From NCBI GenBank assembly GCA_919901555.1, contig CAKKPG010000039.1:1-41214 (forward strand): a DNA stretch of 41,214 bases, in the 5' to 3' direction. This stretch comes from Nitrospiria bacterium (GTDB lineage: Bacteria > Nitrospirota > UBA9217). How positions within the stretch are numbered: the stretch's first letter is position 1; every line of letters begins with the position of its first letter. The position numbers and the translations under genes were made by a program. The notes under the pieces are model-generated. The model did no database searches and was not told the origin of the DNA. It saw nothing but the letters and a program-made list of their open reading frames with translations. Positions 7,414-15,425 of the stretch are shown here, piece after piece.

Positions 7414-7596
7414 CTACGCCGCCATGGCCTGCTTCGACGTGCTCTGTGCCATGAGGTCGTGGAGGCTCGTCTCTGTCCATGTCTCAGCGATCTTACCGTC
7501 CTTTATCAGATAGATATTGTTCTCCGGCGAGCAGCCTTCGGTCCTGTATCCCATCCTGCCCGCGACCACGGACAACACACCCAGGCCGAAGCTGGA
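7414..7596 (-). pseudogene. Possible minus-strand gene fragment, unknown family
   Basis: An open frame of 61 codons (stop at 7414-7416) contains GRMGYRTEGCSPENNIYLIK, then DGKIAETWTETSLHDLMAQ. The second part resembles the C-terminal strand and helix of small SnoaL/NTF2-like proteins, but the match is short. ATG 7554 would give 46 residues. There is no ribosome site of note. It may be a relic or chance. Confidence 0.25.
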
Positions 7597-7622
7597 TTAG
7601 GACAGCGGGTCAAAACCACACT

Positions 7623-7656
7623 CGGGGAGCGCGGACCATGACCGTGCTCCCCGTTT
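7623..7656 (+). terminator. Hairpin terminator candidate
   Basis: CGGGGAGC (7623-7630) pairs with GCTCCCCG (7646-7653). Extending inward through a G-T pair and CGG/CCG gives a 12-bp stem with a 7-nt loop. TTTCGTT follows. The T-run is short, so strength is moderate. Confidence 0.55.
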
Positions 7657-7704
7657 CGTTATAGATGCGGTCGATTGCAACACTAATTGCCTGAAAATCG
7701 GTCA

Positions 7705-8148
7705 ATGGCTGAGGGACGGATGAAACTGCTCAAGATAACCACGCTGGACAGAGGATGGTCCGACAGGGACGAGGTCTTGCTGCACGCCGCCTTCCAGGTG
7801 CTGGTGGATTTTGTGGAGCGCGAACACCCCGACAGAATCATTGACTGGAGCGCCGACGAGATGCACAGGTATGCCTGGAAAGAGATAAAAAGCCTTTACA
7901 ATTGGTGGAAGGAAATCAGGCCGGCACGGCGCAGCCCTCTTGACGATAAGAAACTCGCGGTACCGGCCATGAGATTCAAGAAGGTGCCCGGCACAGACCT
8001 GACGCAAGCCGTGGAGCCGGACAAGAATAAATATGCCGACTATTACCGCGCGCTCAAGAAACTCTGCCGGTTGGAAGAGAAATGGTGCAAAGAAGACCAG
8101 CGTAATTTCCATCGGCTGATCGAAGTGAGAGGCCACCTGTGGACATAG
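7705..8148 (+). CDS. Conserved-looking cytoplasmic protein of unknown function
   Basis: This 147-residue protein has no signal peptide or membrane segment and was not recognised. It is rich in Trp, Lys, Arg and Asp/Glu. A DRIIDWSADEMHRYAWKEI segment and a SLYNWWKEIRP segment form likely amphipathic helices; the C-terminal 50 residues are also helical and charged. ATG 7705 is a compromise: an in-frame TTG lies at 7687, and ATG 7720 has AGGGA close upstream. It sits between two toxin-antitoxin remnants, so it may be accessory DNA. A terminator precedes it and a new promoter follows, so it is probably transcribed alone. Confidence 0.5.
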   Translation: MAEGRMKLLKITTLDRGWSDRDEVLLHAAFQVLVDFVEREHPDRIIDWSADEMHRYAWKEIKSLYNWWKEIRPARRSPLDDKKLAVPAMRFKKVPGTDLTQAVEPDKNKYADYYRALKKLCRLEEKWCKEDQRNFHRLIEVRGHLWT

Positions 8149-8257
8149 ACCGAGCGAGGGCCGAATAGAACTTTAGTTGTGACTCAGCGTGTACGGAGTT
8201 TTAGAGACAAGCTTTTCAGGGTCTATAAGGGGTCACTGAAATGGGTCGTTTGCGCTC

Positions 8258-8311
8258 TTGACAGGTTCTCTCCATGCCGGTATAATGTAACTACAATACT
8301 ACATTGTTATA
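8258..8311 (+). promoter_or_regulatory. Consensus promoter and operator of the Phd/VapC module
   Basis: TTGACA (8258-8263) and TATAAT (8281-8286) are exact consensus with 17-bp spacing. Directly after lies a dyad around CTACAATACTACATTGTTA (ACAAT and ATTGT arms), placed to overlap the transcription start. This matches self-repressed antitoxin promoters. Confidence 0.85.
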
Positions 8312-8321
8312 GGGAGGGCGT

Positions 8322-8600
8322 ATGATCAAGGTCGGTTTGCGGGAAGCGAACATGCATTTTTCAAAATACATCAAGCTGGCCCGGCAGGGGAATGAAGTGG
8401 TTGTCACGGACCGCGGCGCTCCTATCGCGGTCATCAAGCCTTTGGCCGGCACGGCAACCGCCGGTGAGCGTGTGAAGGCGCTGGAGGAGCAGGGCATCCT
8501 GATGCGTGCCCGCGGAAAGGCGGGGGCTCTCCCCCGACCGATCTCGGTCAAGGGGAAGCCGATGTCGCGCACCGTCAGCGAAGAGCGGGATGAGCGGTGA
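8322..8600 (+). CDS. Phd/YefM-type antitoxin
   Basis: This 92-residue protein begins MIKVGLREANMHFSKYIK, then ARQGNEVVVTDRGAPIAVI, the signature N-terminal DNA-binding dimer domain of Phd/YefM antitoxins. The rest, rich in Arg/Lys/Pro, is the disordered toxin-binding tail. GGGAGGG lies 7 bases before ATG 8322. It should hold the PIN toxin encoded three bases after its stop and repress the promoter at 8258-8286 by binding the dyad behind it. The combination of a Phd-type antitoxin with a PIN-type toxin is common in VapBC-like modules. Confidence 0.9.
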   Translation: MIKVGLREANMHFSKYIKLARQGNEVVVTDRGAPIAVIKPLAGTATAGERVKALEEQGILMRARGKAGALPRPISVKGKPMSRTVSEERDER

Positions 8601-8603
8601 CCC

Positions 8604-9041
8604 ATGGAGAGATCGTGGGCGTACTTCGATACAAGCGCGTATCTCAAAGTCTATGTGAAGGAAAGCGGGTCGGAAAAAGCGCGCAAGGCGTTCAAAACGC
8701 ACACCGTCCTTTCCTCCGCTATTCTCCCTCTCGAATGCTTTTCGGCGCTCTCCCGACGCAGGCAAAGCGGCGACCTCTCGGAAATCGAGTTGCTGAAGCT
8801 CCGGGGACTCGTTCGGACAGGTGTGCGGTCCGTGGAGATTATTCGTGTTTCCGATGAGGTGCTCGCCGGGGCCGAGGCGATGACGCTGCGCTCGGCAGCG
8901 CGGGCGCTGGATGCCATTCACCTCGCGTCCGCACGGTTATTCAAAGATCGCACGGACATTGACATTCTCTTTATTACGTCCGACAAGAAACAGCATGATG
9001 TCGCCCTCACGGAAGGGTTTGCGACGCTGTTCATCGAGTAA
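8604..9041 (+). CDS. vapC: PIN-domain toxin, VapC family
   Basis: This 145-residue protein has the PIN acidic set D9 (YFDTSAYLK), E44 (LPLECFSAL), D103 (ALDAIHLASA) and D127 (FITSDKKQ). The conserved LDAIHLASA helix and the following TSDKKQ strand mark it as an active-looking VapC ribonuclease. It is separated from the Phd-type antitoxin gene by three bases. There is no strong ribosome site, so translation is probably coupled to the antitoxin. It is a different subfamily from the VapC at 765-1163, so this is an independent module and not a duplication. Confidence 0.9.
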   Translation: MERSWAYFDTSAYLKVYVKESGSEKARKAFKTHTVLSSAILPLECFSALSRRRQSGDLSEIELLKLRGLVRTGVRSVEIIRVSDEVLAGAEAMTLRSAARALDAIHLASARLFKDRTDIDILFITSDKKQHDVALTEGFATLFIE

Positions 9042-9293
9042 CGGAGGACATCAAGTATTCTGCTTGAAAGTTACCATTCATGAACCAATTACACCCGATA
9101 GAGAAGTAAAAACCATCCGTGACCTGATTTACTTCGTTCGAGCCTCTCGTGGTCCCCACCGGCAGCGAACAGTTCTTGACGTTCTGGACAAATAAGAGAC
9201 GCAGGATAGCCACCTGCTTCTATCCGTGTTCATCCGTGGCAACGATTCTTTCCTCTGTTTCCCCTATTCAATCCGTGGTAAAATAAGCATGCA

Positions 9294-11132
9294 ATGACCC
9301 TCGAAGAGAAACTCCAGAACCTCCCGGACGCGCCGGGCGTCTATATCATGAAGGACGCGAAGGGCCATGTCATCTACATCGGCAAGGCCCTGTCGCTCAA
9401 GAACCGGGCGCGTTCCTATTTCCAGAAGGGCGCCAAGGGCGAGAAAACGGAGCTCATGGTGCGCCGGATCGTTGATCTCGAGACCATCGTCACCCATACG
9501 GAGCTTGAGGCGCTGGCCCTGGAAGCCAATCTTATCAAGAAGCACCGGCCCAAGTATAATATCATCCTCCGGGACGACAAGAACTATCCTTACCTCCGCT
9601 TCGATACCAGGTCCGAATATCCCCGTCTCGAAGTCGTCCGCAGGCTCAAGAAGGACGGCGCGCTCTACTACGGCCCCTACGTTCCCGCCGGCGGCATGTG
9701 GGAGACGCTTGCGCTCATTCGCCGTACTTTCCCGATCGCGCCCTGCAAGATAGAATTCAAGGCAGAGCGGCCGGGGCGGCCCTGCATTCAGTTCCAGATC
9801 GGCCGGTGCGTGGCGCCCTGCTCGGGCGAGGCCGATAAAATACAGTACCATGACATGGTGAACCAGGTGCGGCTGTTCCTGGAAGGCAAGAACCGCGACC
9901 TCCTTGATATGCTCAAAGCGCGCATGGAAGAGGCCTCGGCGAACATGGAGTACGAGCGGGCGGCCGAGCTCCGGGACAGGATCGCGAAGATCGAGGGCGC
10001 CCTCGAGAAGCAGAAGATCATTTCCTCGGGCTTCGAAAACCAGGACGTCATCGGCATGGCCTTCGAAGGAGGCCGCGCGGACATCCAGGCGCTCTTCATC
10101 AGGAACGGCATGCTGCTCGGACGCAAGGACTTCTTTCTCGACGACGTGCGCGGCATGACGGAAGAGGAAGTGTTGAACGACTTTCTGCGCCAGTTCTACT
10201 CGAAGGAGATGATCGTGCCTGAGGAAGTTCTCTTGCCGCTTGAGATCCTCGACCGTGAGATGTTCGAAGGCTGGCTCACGGAAAAGCGCGGGGGAAAAGT
10301 CGAAGTACTGGTGCCGCAGCGCGGCAGGAAGCGTGAGCTCGTGCAAATGGCCTCGGACAACGCCGCGCAGTCGCTCCGGGAACACCTGCTTTCGCGCAGG
10401 AGCAAGGAGCGGATTCTCATGCGCCTCCAGGAAGAACTGGGGCTCAGGAACCTCCCGCGAAGGATCGAGGCCTTCGACATCTCCACCATCCAGGGAGCAG
10501 AGTCCGCAGCGAGCATGGTCTCCTTCGAAAACAACATGCCCGACAAGAGAAACTACAAGAAGTTCAAGATCAAGACCGTCGAAGGTCAGGACGATTTCGC
10601 GAGCATGGCGGAGGTGATCAGGCGGCGCTATACAAAGGCGAAAGAAGAGGGTATACTGCCTGACCTTGTTCTCATCGACGGCGGCAAGGGACAGCTCAAC
10701 GCGGCGCTCGACGTGCTCAGGGAACTCGGTATCGAAGGACCCGACGTGATCGGACTTGCGAAGGCCCGAAGCGGGGAGGAGGGGACGGAACGGGAGTTCG
10801 AGCGGGTGTTCCTTCCCGGGGTGGACGAGCCCGTCATCCTCGAACCCACGAGTGCGACAACGCACCTCGTCGCCCGCGTACGGGACGAAGCGCACCGGTT
10901 CGCCATCACCTATCATCGCAAACTCCGTGAGAAGCGCGCCGTTCATTCCGAGCTCGATGACATCCCCGGCATCGGCGAAGCGAGGAAGAAGGCGCTCCTT
11001 CGCCATTTCGGCAGCGTCGAGAATATCAGGCAGGCGGCCGTGGAAGAGCTTGCAGCGGCGCCGGGGATGACGAACAAGGCGGCGGAGGAGATCGCGGCGT
11101 TTTATAAAAAGAAGTTGGTTGGACAGGGTTAA
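9294..11132 (+). CDS. uvrC: UvrABC nucleotide excision repair subunit C
   Basis: This 612-residue protein has the complete UvrC layout. A GIY-YIG nuclease domain (PGVYIMKDAKG, then VIYIGKA, residues about 13-90) makes the 3' incision. A UVR motif (EYERAAELRDRIAKIE, about 220-235) binds UvrB. The RNase H-like domain (AFDISTIQG, then LVLIDGGKGQ and DEAHRFAITYHR) makes the 5' incision. A C-terminal double helix-hairpin-helix (IPGIGEARKKALLRHFGS) binds DNA. The length is normal. The start at 9294 lies just before the conserved LQNLPDAPG; the ribosome site is weak. It is monocistronic, with a toxin module upstream and a mobile-like repeat downstream, and is a core housekeeping gene. Confidence 0.97.
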   Translation: MTLEEKLQNLPDAPGVYIMKDAKGHVIYIGKALSLKNRARSYFQKGAKGEKTELMVRRIVDLETIVTHTELEALALEANLIKKHRPKYNIILRDDKNYPYLRFDTRSEYPRLEVVRRLKKDGALYYGPYVPAGGMWETLALIRRTFPIAPCKIEFKAERPGRPCIQFQIGRCVAPCSGEADKIQYHDMVNQVRLFLEGKNRDLLDMLKARMEEASANMEYERAAELRDRIAKIEGALEKQKIISSGFENQDVIGMAFEGGRADIQALFIRNGMLLGRKDFFLDDVRGMTEEEVLNDFLRQFYSKEMIVPEEVLLPLEILDREMFEGWLTEKRGGKVEVLVPQRGRKRELVQMASDNAAQSLREHLLSRRSKERILMRLQEELGLRNLPRRIEAFDISTIQGAESAASMVSFENNMPDKRNYKKFKIKTVEGQDDFASMAEVIRRRYTKAKEEGILPDLVLIDGGKGQLNAALDVLRELGIEGPDVIGLAKARSGEEGTEREFERVFLPGVDEPVILEPTSATTHLVARVRDEAHRFAITYHRKLREKRAVHSELDDIPGIGEARKKALLRHFGSVENIRQAAVEELAAAPGMTNKAAEEIAAFYKKKLVGQG

Positions 11133-11178
11133 GATTTTTACCGCAGAGAACGCAGAGCTCGCGGAGGAGAACAAAAGA

Positions 11179-11313
11179 TGATGATGCCGTAAAAACTAAA
11201 AATCCACCGCTGAGGCGCTGAGACGCTGAGAAGAACGTATTGAAATTAAGGAGCTTTTCTCCGTGCCTCCGCGTCTCTGCGGTTTAAAAAATGACTTTTT
11301 ACGAGACCATCAA
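11179..11313. repeat. 135-bp palindromic element, copy A (MITE-like)
   Basis: It is near identical to 34446-34580 (4 differences by hand count in 135). The ends are inverted: left TGATGATGCCGTAAAAAC against the reverse complement of the right end, TGATGGTCTCGTAAAAAGT. The interior forms a second imperfect hairpin (ACCGCTGAGGCGCTGAG against CTCCGCGTCTCTGCGGT). It lies between uvrC and a lipoprotein gene and encodes nothing. Confidence 0.85.
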
Positions 11314-11368
11314 AGATAATGGACGCTTGTGCGTGGACATCTGGGCATGAAATCACTGGTGGCTATCG

Positions 11369-11950
11369 ATGAGAACATGGCATTCGATCATATGCCTCTT
11401 CATACTGTTCGTATCCTTCTCCGGCTGCAGCGCGAAGTATGCAGGGCCGTTTCCGGACGAACAGGGCGTTACCTTCATGGCCGGGGCTCCGAGCGCCGAA
11501 CAGGCGACAGGCGATCAGATGAAGAAATACCCGGAGGCTGCAGCTGCTCTTGTTGATGGGGCGATCGCGGCGGGCGTTACCGGCGCTGTTCCTGCAGACC
11601 GGACCCGGGCGGTTAAAGCCGTCGCCGTTGTGTTTGAGATCGGTTTTCCCGAAGAGGAAATCGTAAAACTCACCCGTGATGCGATGGAGAAGAAAATCCC
11701 CCTTTCGTCGTTCGCGAGGACCATGGAGGCCATGGTGAACCTGAAAGGCGGCGGTATGCCGTCCGACCTTGTTGTGAGGACCGCGCGGCAGCTCATCGTG
11801 TTCCGGTATTCGGAGAAGGGCATTGCAAGAGTTGAGTGGGAGCTTTTTTACTGGAGGAAGAAACAGTATAGCTGGGTAGATGCTTTTTATCGGTTTCACT
11901 CGGGCCGGCGTCCCGGCATGGACGGCATGGACGACGGCTTCCTGCATTGA
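11369..11950 (+). CDS. Lipoprotein with helical domain shared by neighbouring exported proteins
   Basis: This 193-residue protein has a lipoprotein signal ending SFSGC (lipid Cys20). Residues 20-45 (SAKYAGPFPDEQGVTF) closely match the start of the lipoprotein at 12837 (TARYTAPFADADGVAF). The rest instead matches the exported protein at 14476, with MVNLKGGGMPSDL against LANLKEMGMPRDL, then FRYSEKGIARVEWEL against LNYSERGMARMERDL. It therefore looks like a fusion of two local gene families. It ends in a short Gly/Met/Asp tail (RRPGMDGMDDGF). Function unknown; it is probably an outer-membrane-attached helical protein. ATG 11369 gives a complete signal, but the ribosome site is weak. Confidence 0.7.
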   Translation: MRTWHSIICLFILFVSFSGCSAKYAGPFPDEQGVTFMAGAPSAEQATGDQMKKYPEAAAALVDGAIAAGVTGAVPADRTRAVKAVAVVFEIGFPEEEIVKLTRDAMEKKIPLSSFARTMEAMVNLKGGGMPSDLVVRTARQLIVFRYSEKGIARVEWELFYWRKKQYSWVDAFYRFHSGRRPGMDGMDDGFLH

Positions 11951-11986
11951 CTCGTGTCCGTTCGCGGCTTCAAACAAGGAGTAAGC

Positions 11987-12811
11987 ATGGACAATCATCA
12001 GTGGCTCGCGGTCTTCAGAGAAGTGGGCAGGAAAATGCGTGAAGGGCTGTCGGAAATCCTGAGCAGAGAAGGCGGCAGGGTGCCGCTGGGCAAGGGTGCG
12101 GGCGGGGACAGGACCTTTCCCGTTGATAAGTGGGCCGAGGACATCGTCATTGCCGCGCTCGAAAAGGCGCACAAGGAGGGGGAGTCCTTCACGCTCATAT
12201 CGGAAGAGCTGGGAGCCAGAAAGTTCGGGAGCGGCGGAAAGATCGTCCTCGTGGACCCTATTGACGGAAGCAATAACGCCAAGAGCGGCATCCCCTTTTT
12301 TTCCACGTCCATCGCGCTCCTCAACGGAGACAAACTATCGGACCTGAGCGTGGGATATGTTCTCAACCTCGCCGTTGCCGATGAGTTCTGGGCGATCAGA
12401 GGGGGAGGGGCGTACAAGAACGGGGCACGGATACGCACCTCGGCAACGGAGGGCATCACCATCGTTGCCTACGAGGCATCGTCTCCCCGGACCGACATTC
12501 CGCGCATCCTGCCTCTGCTCCAGGCGGCGAAGCGCACACGGTGCTTCGGCTCCACGGCGCTCGACCTGGCGTACCTCGCCTCCGGCGCCATCAGCGTTTT
12601 CGCAACCGGAACGGCATCTCGGGCCTTTGATTACGCGGCGGGGATGCTGATCCTCGAGGAGGCGGACGGCGTGATCACCGATCTCGCGGGCGATTCTCTC
12701 GACTACATCGTCGTGGGGCTCGACAGGACCGTGCCGCTGCTCGCGAGCGCGAATGAGAAATTGCACGTGTGGGCGCTGAACGTGCTTTCGGAAACAAAGC
12801 AGCCCGGCTGA
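11987..12811 (+). CDS. Inositol-monophosphatase-family sugar phosphatase
   Basis: This 274-residue protein belongs to the lithium-sensitive IMPase/FBPase/CysQ fold. Metal-binding motifs are visible: SEELGA (about residue 76), then VDPIDGSNN (about 92-100), and the late FDYAAGMLILEEADG segment that replaces the usual WDxAAG. These enzymes remove phosphate from inositol phosphate, fructose bisphosphate, NADP or PAP; the exact substrate cannot be read. The non-canonical second motif (FDYAAG) makes archaeal-type IMPase/FBPase or another sugar phosphatase plausible. ATG 11987 follows AAGGAG. It sits between two lipoprotein genes and may serve the same carbohydrate-linked locus, though it could be independent housekeeping. 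Confidence 0.8.
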   Translation: MDNHQWLAVFREVGRKMREGLSEILSREGGRVPLGKGAGGDRTFPVDKWAEDIVIAALEKAHKEGESFTLISEELGARKFGSGGKIVLVDPIDGSNNAKSGIPFFSTSIALLNGDKLSDLSVGYVLNLAVADEFWAIRGGGAYKNGARIRTSATEGITIVAYEASSPRTDIPRILPLLQAAKRTRCFGSTALDLAYLASGAISVFATGTASRAFDYAAGMLILEEADGVITDLAGDSLDYIVVGLDRTVPLLASANEKLHVWALNVLSETKQPG

Positions 12812-12836
12812 CCTTCCCGAACTTTTCTACGGCTCT

Positions 12837-13199
12837 ATGATTATTCATCGTGCGTTCACAGGTCTTTTTACGATCTCCCTTCTTGCCGCCGCGCTAGGCT
12901 GCACGGCCAGGTATACGGCCCCCTTCGCAGACGCCGATGGCGTTGCCTTCAGGTTTCATGCGCCTGCTGCTCACGAAGTGGCCATTGCCGGGAGCTTCAA
13001 CCGCTGGGACCCTGCCCGGGACAGGCTCAGCGGCCCGGACAAGGCCGGCTGGTGGAGCATAACCCTTCGACTCAGTGAAGGGAGGCACGAGTATCTGTTC
13101 GTCGTGGACAACAGGGACTGGGTCCTCGACCCCCTTGCTGTCGCCTATGCCGACGACGGCTTCGGCAGCAGGAACTCCGTCTTCTATCTCGAACGTTGA
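12837..13199 (+). CDS. Lipoprotein with a glycogen-binding (CBM48/AMPK-beta-like) domain
   Basis: This 120-residue protein has a lipobox AALGC (lipid Cys22), then a single early-set Ig-like carbohydrate-binding domain (about 36-120): FRFHAPAAHEVAIAGSFNRW, then WWSITLRLSEGRHEYLFVVD, ending DDGFGSRNSVF. The GSFNRW and YLFVVD strands are hallmarks of glycogen-binding modules of AMPK-beta and branching enzymes. Those are normally cytoplasmic; here the domain is on a membrane anchor outside the cytoplasm. The same domain with the same DDGFG-NSV ending forms the outer part of the anti-sigma factor at 13808. It lies just before the sigma factor gene and probably shares its regulation. Confidence 0.82.
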   Translation: MIIHRAFTGLFTISLLAAALGCTARYTAPFADADGVAFRFHAPAAHEVAIAGSFNRWDPARDRLSGPDKAGWWSITLRLSEGRHEYLFVVDNRDWVLDPLAVAYADDGFGSRNSVFYLER

Positions 13200-13248
13200 T
13201 CCCGGTTGTAACCTTTTTTCCTTTCCGCCGTCTTATGGGCATAAAAAC

Positions 13249-13851
13249 ATGGCCATGCAAAGTCCGCAATTGACAGAAAAAGAGATCATTGAGCGATGTG
13301 TGAAAGGCCAGCGGGAAATGTATTCCCTCCTGATCGAGAAATATCAGGAAATGGTCTTTACCGTTGCCTACCGGGTGCTCGGGGACGAGAGCGCGGCAAA
13401 GGACGCTGCGCAGGAGAGTTTTATTTCCGCCTATCTCTCGCTCGGGCATTTCAGGGGGAATTCCAAGTTTTCCTCGTGGCTCGTGAGCATTACGCTGAAC
13501 AAGTGCAGGGACATGCTCCGGCGCCGGAAGGAGGTCGTTCCGCTCCCTGACATGGCGGATACCCTGCGGAGCGGCGACGAGGACCCCCTGGAGCAGTTGG
13601 AGACGAAGCAGACGAGAGACATGCTCCAGGAGGCGCTCAATATGCTGCCCAATGATTACCGCGAGGCCGTGGTGCTGAAACACGTCCAGGGACTGGATTA
13701 TCACGAAATGTCCGAGCTCTGCGGCGTGAGCGAAGGGGCGCTGAAGGTGCGGGTGCACCGGGGGCGGGAGATGCTCAGGAATATACTGAGAGAAGGAGAT
13801 CTAAGCAATGGAACGGGACGAAAAGCTGGTACAGCGGCTGCTGGATGGTGA
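13249..13851 (+). CDS. ECF-type RNA polymerase sigma factor
   Basis: This 200-residue protein has sigma region 2 (YSLLIEKYQEMVFTVAYRVL, then AAKDAAQESFISAYLSLGHF) and region 4 (LPNDYREAVVLKHVQGLDYH, then VSEGALKVRVHRGREMLR). There are no regions 1 or 3, so it is a group 4 (extracytoplasmic function) factor of the RpoE-like class. It should direct RNA polymerase to an envelope-stress or surface-signal regulon. ATG 13249 and 13255 are both possible starts; neither has a strong ribosome site. Its last 44 bases overlap the start of the anti-sigma gene, a typical coupling that keeps the pair balanced. Confidence 0.93.
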   Translation: MAMQSPQLTEKEIIERCVKGQREMYSLLIEKYQEMVFTVAYRVLGDESAAKDAAQESFISAYLSLGHFRGNSKFSSWLVSITLNKCRDMLRRRKEVVPLPDMADTLRSGDEDPLEQLETKQTRDMLQEALNMLPNDYREAVVLKHVQGLDYHEMSELCGVSEGALKVRVHRGREMLRNILREGDLSNGTGRKAGTAAAGW

Positions 13852-14467
13852 GTTCTCCCCGGGCGAGAAGAAGGATATCCTCGATCGCCTGGAGTCCGAC
13901 CCCTCGCTGCTCCGGGAGTTCATCACCCTCCGGGAAACGGTCCGGGTGATCGAGAAATCGCCGCGGCTTGCGCCCCCTGCGTCGTTCGCTGCCGGGGTGC
14001 TGGACAGGCTTCCCGAAGGCCGGCAACCGCTGCCGGAACGGTTCAAGGAATTCTTCTTCGCCCGGCGAATGCTCCGGTGGAACATGGCTGCAGCGACGGC
14101 CGCGGCCCTCATGCTCCTTGTTCTCGGCGCCGCACTGTTCCTGTACCAGCCGGGGAAGGGGGGGATCACGATGAACGGCACAACTGTTTCCGGCCAACAG
14201 GCTGTTACGGTCCGTTTCCGCCTCTATGCGCCTCATGCGCGCACCGTGGCCCTTGCCGGCGAATTCAATAAATGGAAAGTGGACGAAACGGCGCTCATCC
14301 GGCAGGAGGACGGCGCCTGGGTGGCGGAGCTCTCCCTGGAACCCGGAACATACACCTACATGTTCGTGGTGAACGGCAAGGAGTGGGTGCCCGATCCGGA
14401 TGCGGATAGTTACCGGGACGACGGTTTCGGGTACAAAAATTCCGTTCTCAGAGTGAGCACGCTGTGA
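13808..14467 (+). CDS. Membrane anti-sigma factor with external glycogen-binding domain
   Basis: This 219-residue protein has three parts. Residues 1-85 are a cytoplasmic helical anti-sigma-like domain (LVQRLLDGEFSPGEKKDILD); the zinc-binding His-Cys-Cys motif of common anti-sigma factors is absent. Residues about 92-113 are one membrane helix (AAATAAALMLLVLGAALFL). Residues about 133-219 are an early-set CBM48/AMPK-beta-like domain outside the cytoplasm (VALAGEFNKW, then YTYMFVVNGKEWVPDP, ending DDGFGYKNSV). It overlaps the sigma gene by 44 bases. The architecture suggests that a glycan or other ligand on the outer side controls release of the ECF factor. That signalling role is inference from layout. 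Confidence 0.82.
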   Translation: MERDEKLVQRLLDGEFSPGEKKDILDRLESDPSLLREFITLRETVRVIEKSPRLAPPASFAAGVLDRLPEGRQPLPERFKEFFFARRMLRWNMAAATAAALMLLVLGAALFLYQPGKGGITMNGTTVSGQQAVTVRFRLYAPHARTVALAGEFNKWKVDETALIRQEDGAWVAELSLEPGTYTYMFVVNGKEWVPDPDADSYRDDGFGYKNSVLRVSTL

Positions 14468-14475
14468 GGAGGACG

Positions 14476-15339
14476 ATGATGCGAAAAGTACTTATCTTCA
14501 TGACGCTTGCCCTCATGGCCGTGGCGGCCGGACAGGCGCAGGCGGTCCCTGCGGGACAGGGCGGCCTTCGCGACATCCGGCAATCGGTCGAGGCATCCTC
14601 CCTTTCGGGGGAACAAAAGGCCGCGCTCACGCAGGCTGCGCGCGAAGCAGTGGAGGCCGGCGTACCTCACGAGGACGTGGCAGTCATTGTCACCGGCGGT
14701 TTATCGCAGGGCGCCGATGTTCACGCCCTCACCCGGTTCCTCGCAGTTGCCCGTGATGTTCAGGCACAGGGTCTCCCGGTACGTCCGGTCTTGAATAAGA
14801 TCGAGCAGGGATCGGCCAAGGGGGTCCCTCCTGAGAGGATCATCGAGGTGGTCGGCCGGGTGAGAGTAAACCTGGTCACGGCCAGGGATATGGTGGACGG
14901 GGTCGTGGCACAGGGGCTCGCGAAGAATGCGCCTGAAGAGAAGAAGGGGGCCGTCGAGGCCCTTGCAGGAGCACTCGAGCGGGGGGTGCCTGCCGGCGAT
15001 ATCGTTGAACTCGGACAAAAGGCCGCAGAAGTCAAGAGTTCTCTTTCACAGTTCAGCAGGGCCGTCGAGACCCTGGCGAACCTGAAGGAGATGGGCATGC
15101 CGCGAGACCTTGCGCTCAAGGCGGCGAGAAAAGCGGTGATCCTGAACTACTCCGAACGGGGCATGGCACGGATGGAGCGGGATCTGCTGACTATGCGGAA
15201 AAGCGGCATGAGCTGGGAAGATTCTTTCAGAGAGATGGGCGCCGGTATGGAGCGCTGCCGGGGAGGCATGGGGGGGGCCGGATCAGGATCGGGCATGGGG
15301 GGCGGCTCCGGCAACGGTCAGCGTATGCAGGGCAAGTGA
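14476..15339 (+). CDS. Exported helical-repeat protein with Gly/Met-rich tail
   Basis: This 287-residue protein has a signal peptide (MMRKVLIFMTLALMAVAAG, cut near AQA). The mature region is made of repeated helical units with a recurring G(V/L)P turn: AGVPHEDVAVIV, AQGLPVRPVLNKI, AKGVPPERIIEVV, ERGVPAGDIVEL and EMGMPRDLALKA. It ends in a low-complexity Gly/Ser/Met/Gln tail (GMGGAGSGSGMGGG). No enzyme motif is visible. The last helical block matches the lipoprotein at 11369, and the repeat style matches the gene at 15426. ATG 14476 follows GAGGAGG, immediately after the anti-sigma gene, so it is probably part of the sigma-factor operon and a likely target. Confidence 0.7.
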   Translation: MMRKVLIFMTLALMAVAAGQAQAVPAGQGGLRDIRQSVEASSLSGEQKAALTQAAREAVEAGVPHEDVAVIVTGGLSQGADVHALTRFLAVARDVQAQGLPVRPVLNKIEQGSAKGVPPERIIEVVGRVRVNLVTARDMVDGVVAQGLAKNAPEEKKGAVEALAGALERGVPAGDIVELGQKAAEVKSSLSQFSRAVETLANLKEMGMPRDLALKAARKAVILNYSERGMARMERDLLTMRKSGMSWEDSFREMGAGMERCRGGMGGAGSGSGMGGGSGNGQRMQGK

Positions 15340-15425
15340 GCGACACCCGGAGGGTATGACAAGGGGGATGCAATTCCCTCATCATATATTTCAACACGAT
15401 ACTATCACAGAAGGAGGAGAAGAAC

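Larger units (their letters stand above)
7303..7704. other. Stretch with decayed sequence and one terminator
   Basis: No intact gene was seen on either strand. It contains a possible minus-strand fragment (7414-7596) and the hairpin at 7623-7656. The VapC partner expected after the frameshifted antitoxin is absent. Confidence 0.5.

Noticed and set aside
9049-9195. Open frame between vapC and uvrC containing VTIHEPITPDREVKTIRD
   Set aside because: It faintly resembles the end of an acyltransferase, but the match is too short and no start exists.
9264-11174. Long open frame on the minus strand opposite uvrC (636 codons)
   Set aside because: It is a reverse shadow of uvrC, with no recognisable domain.
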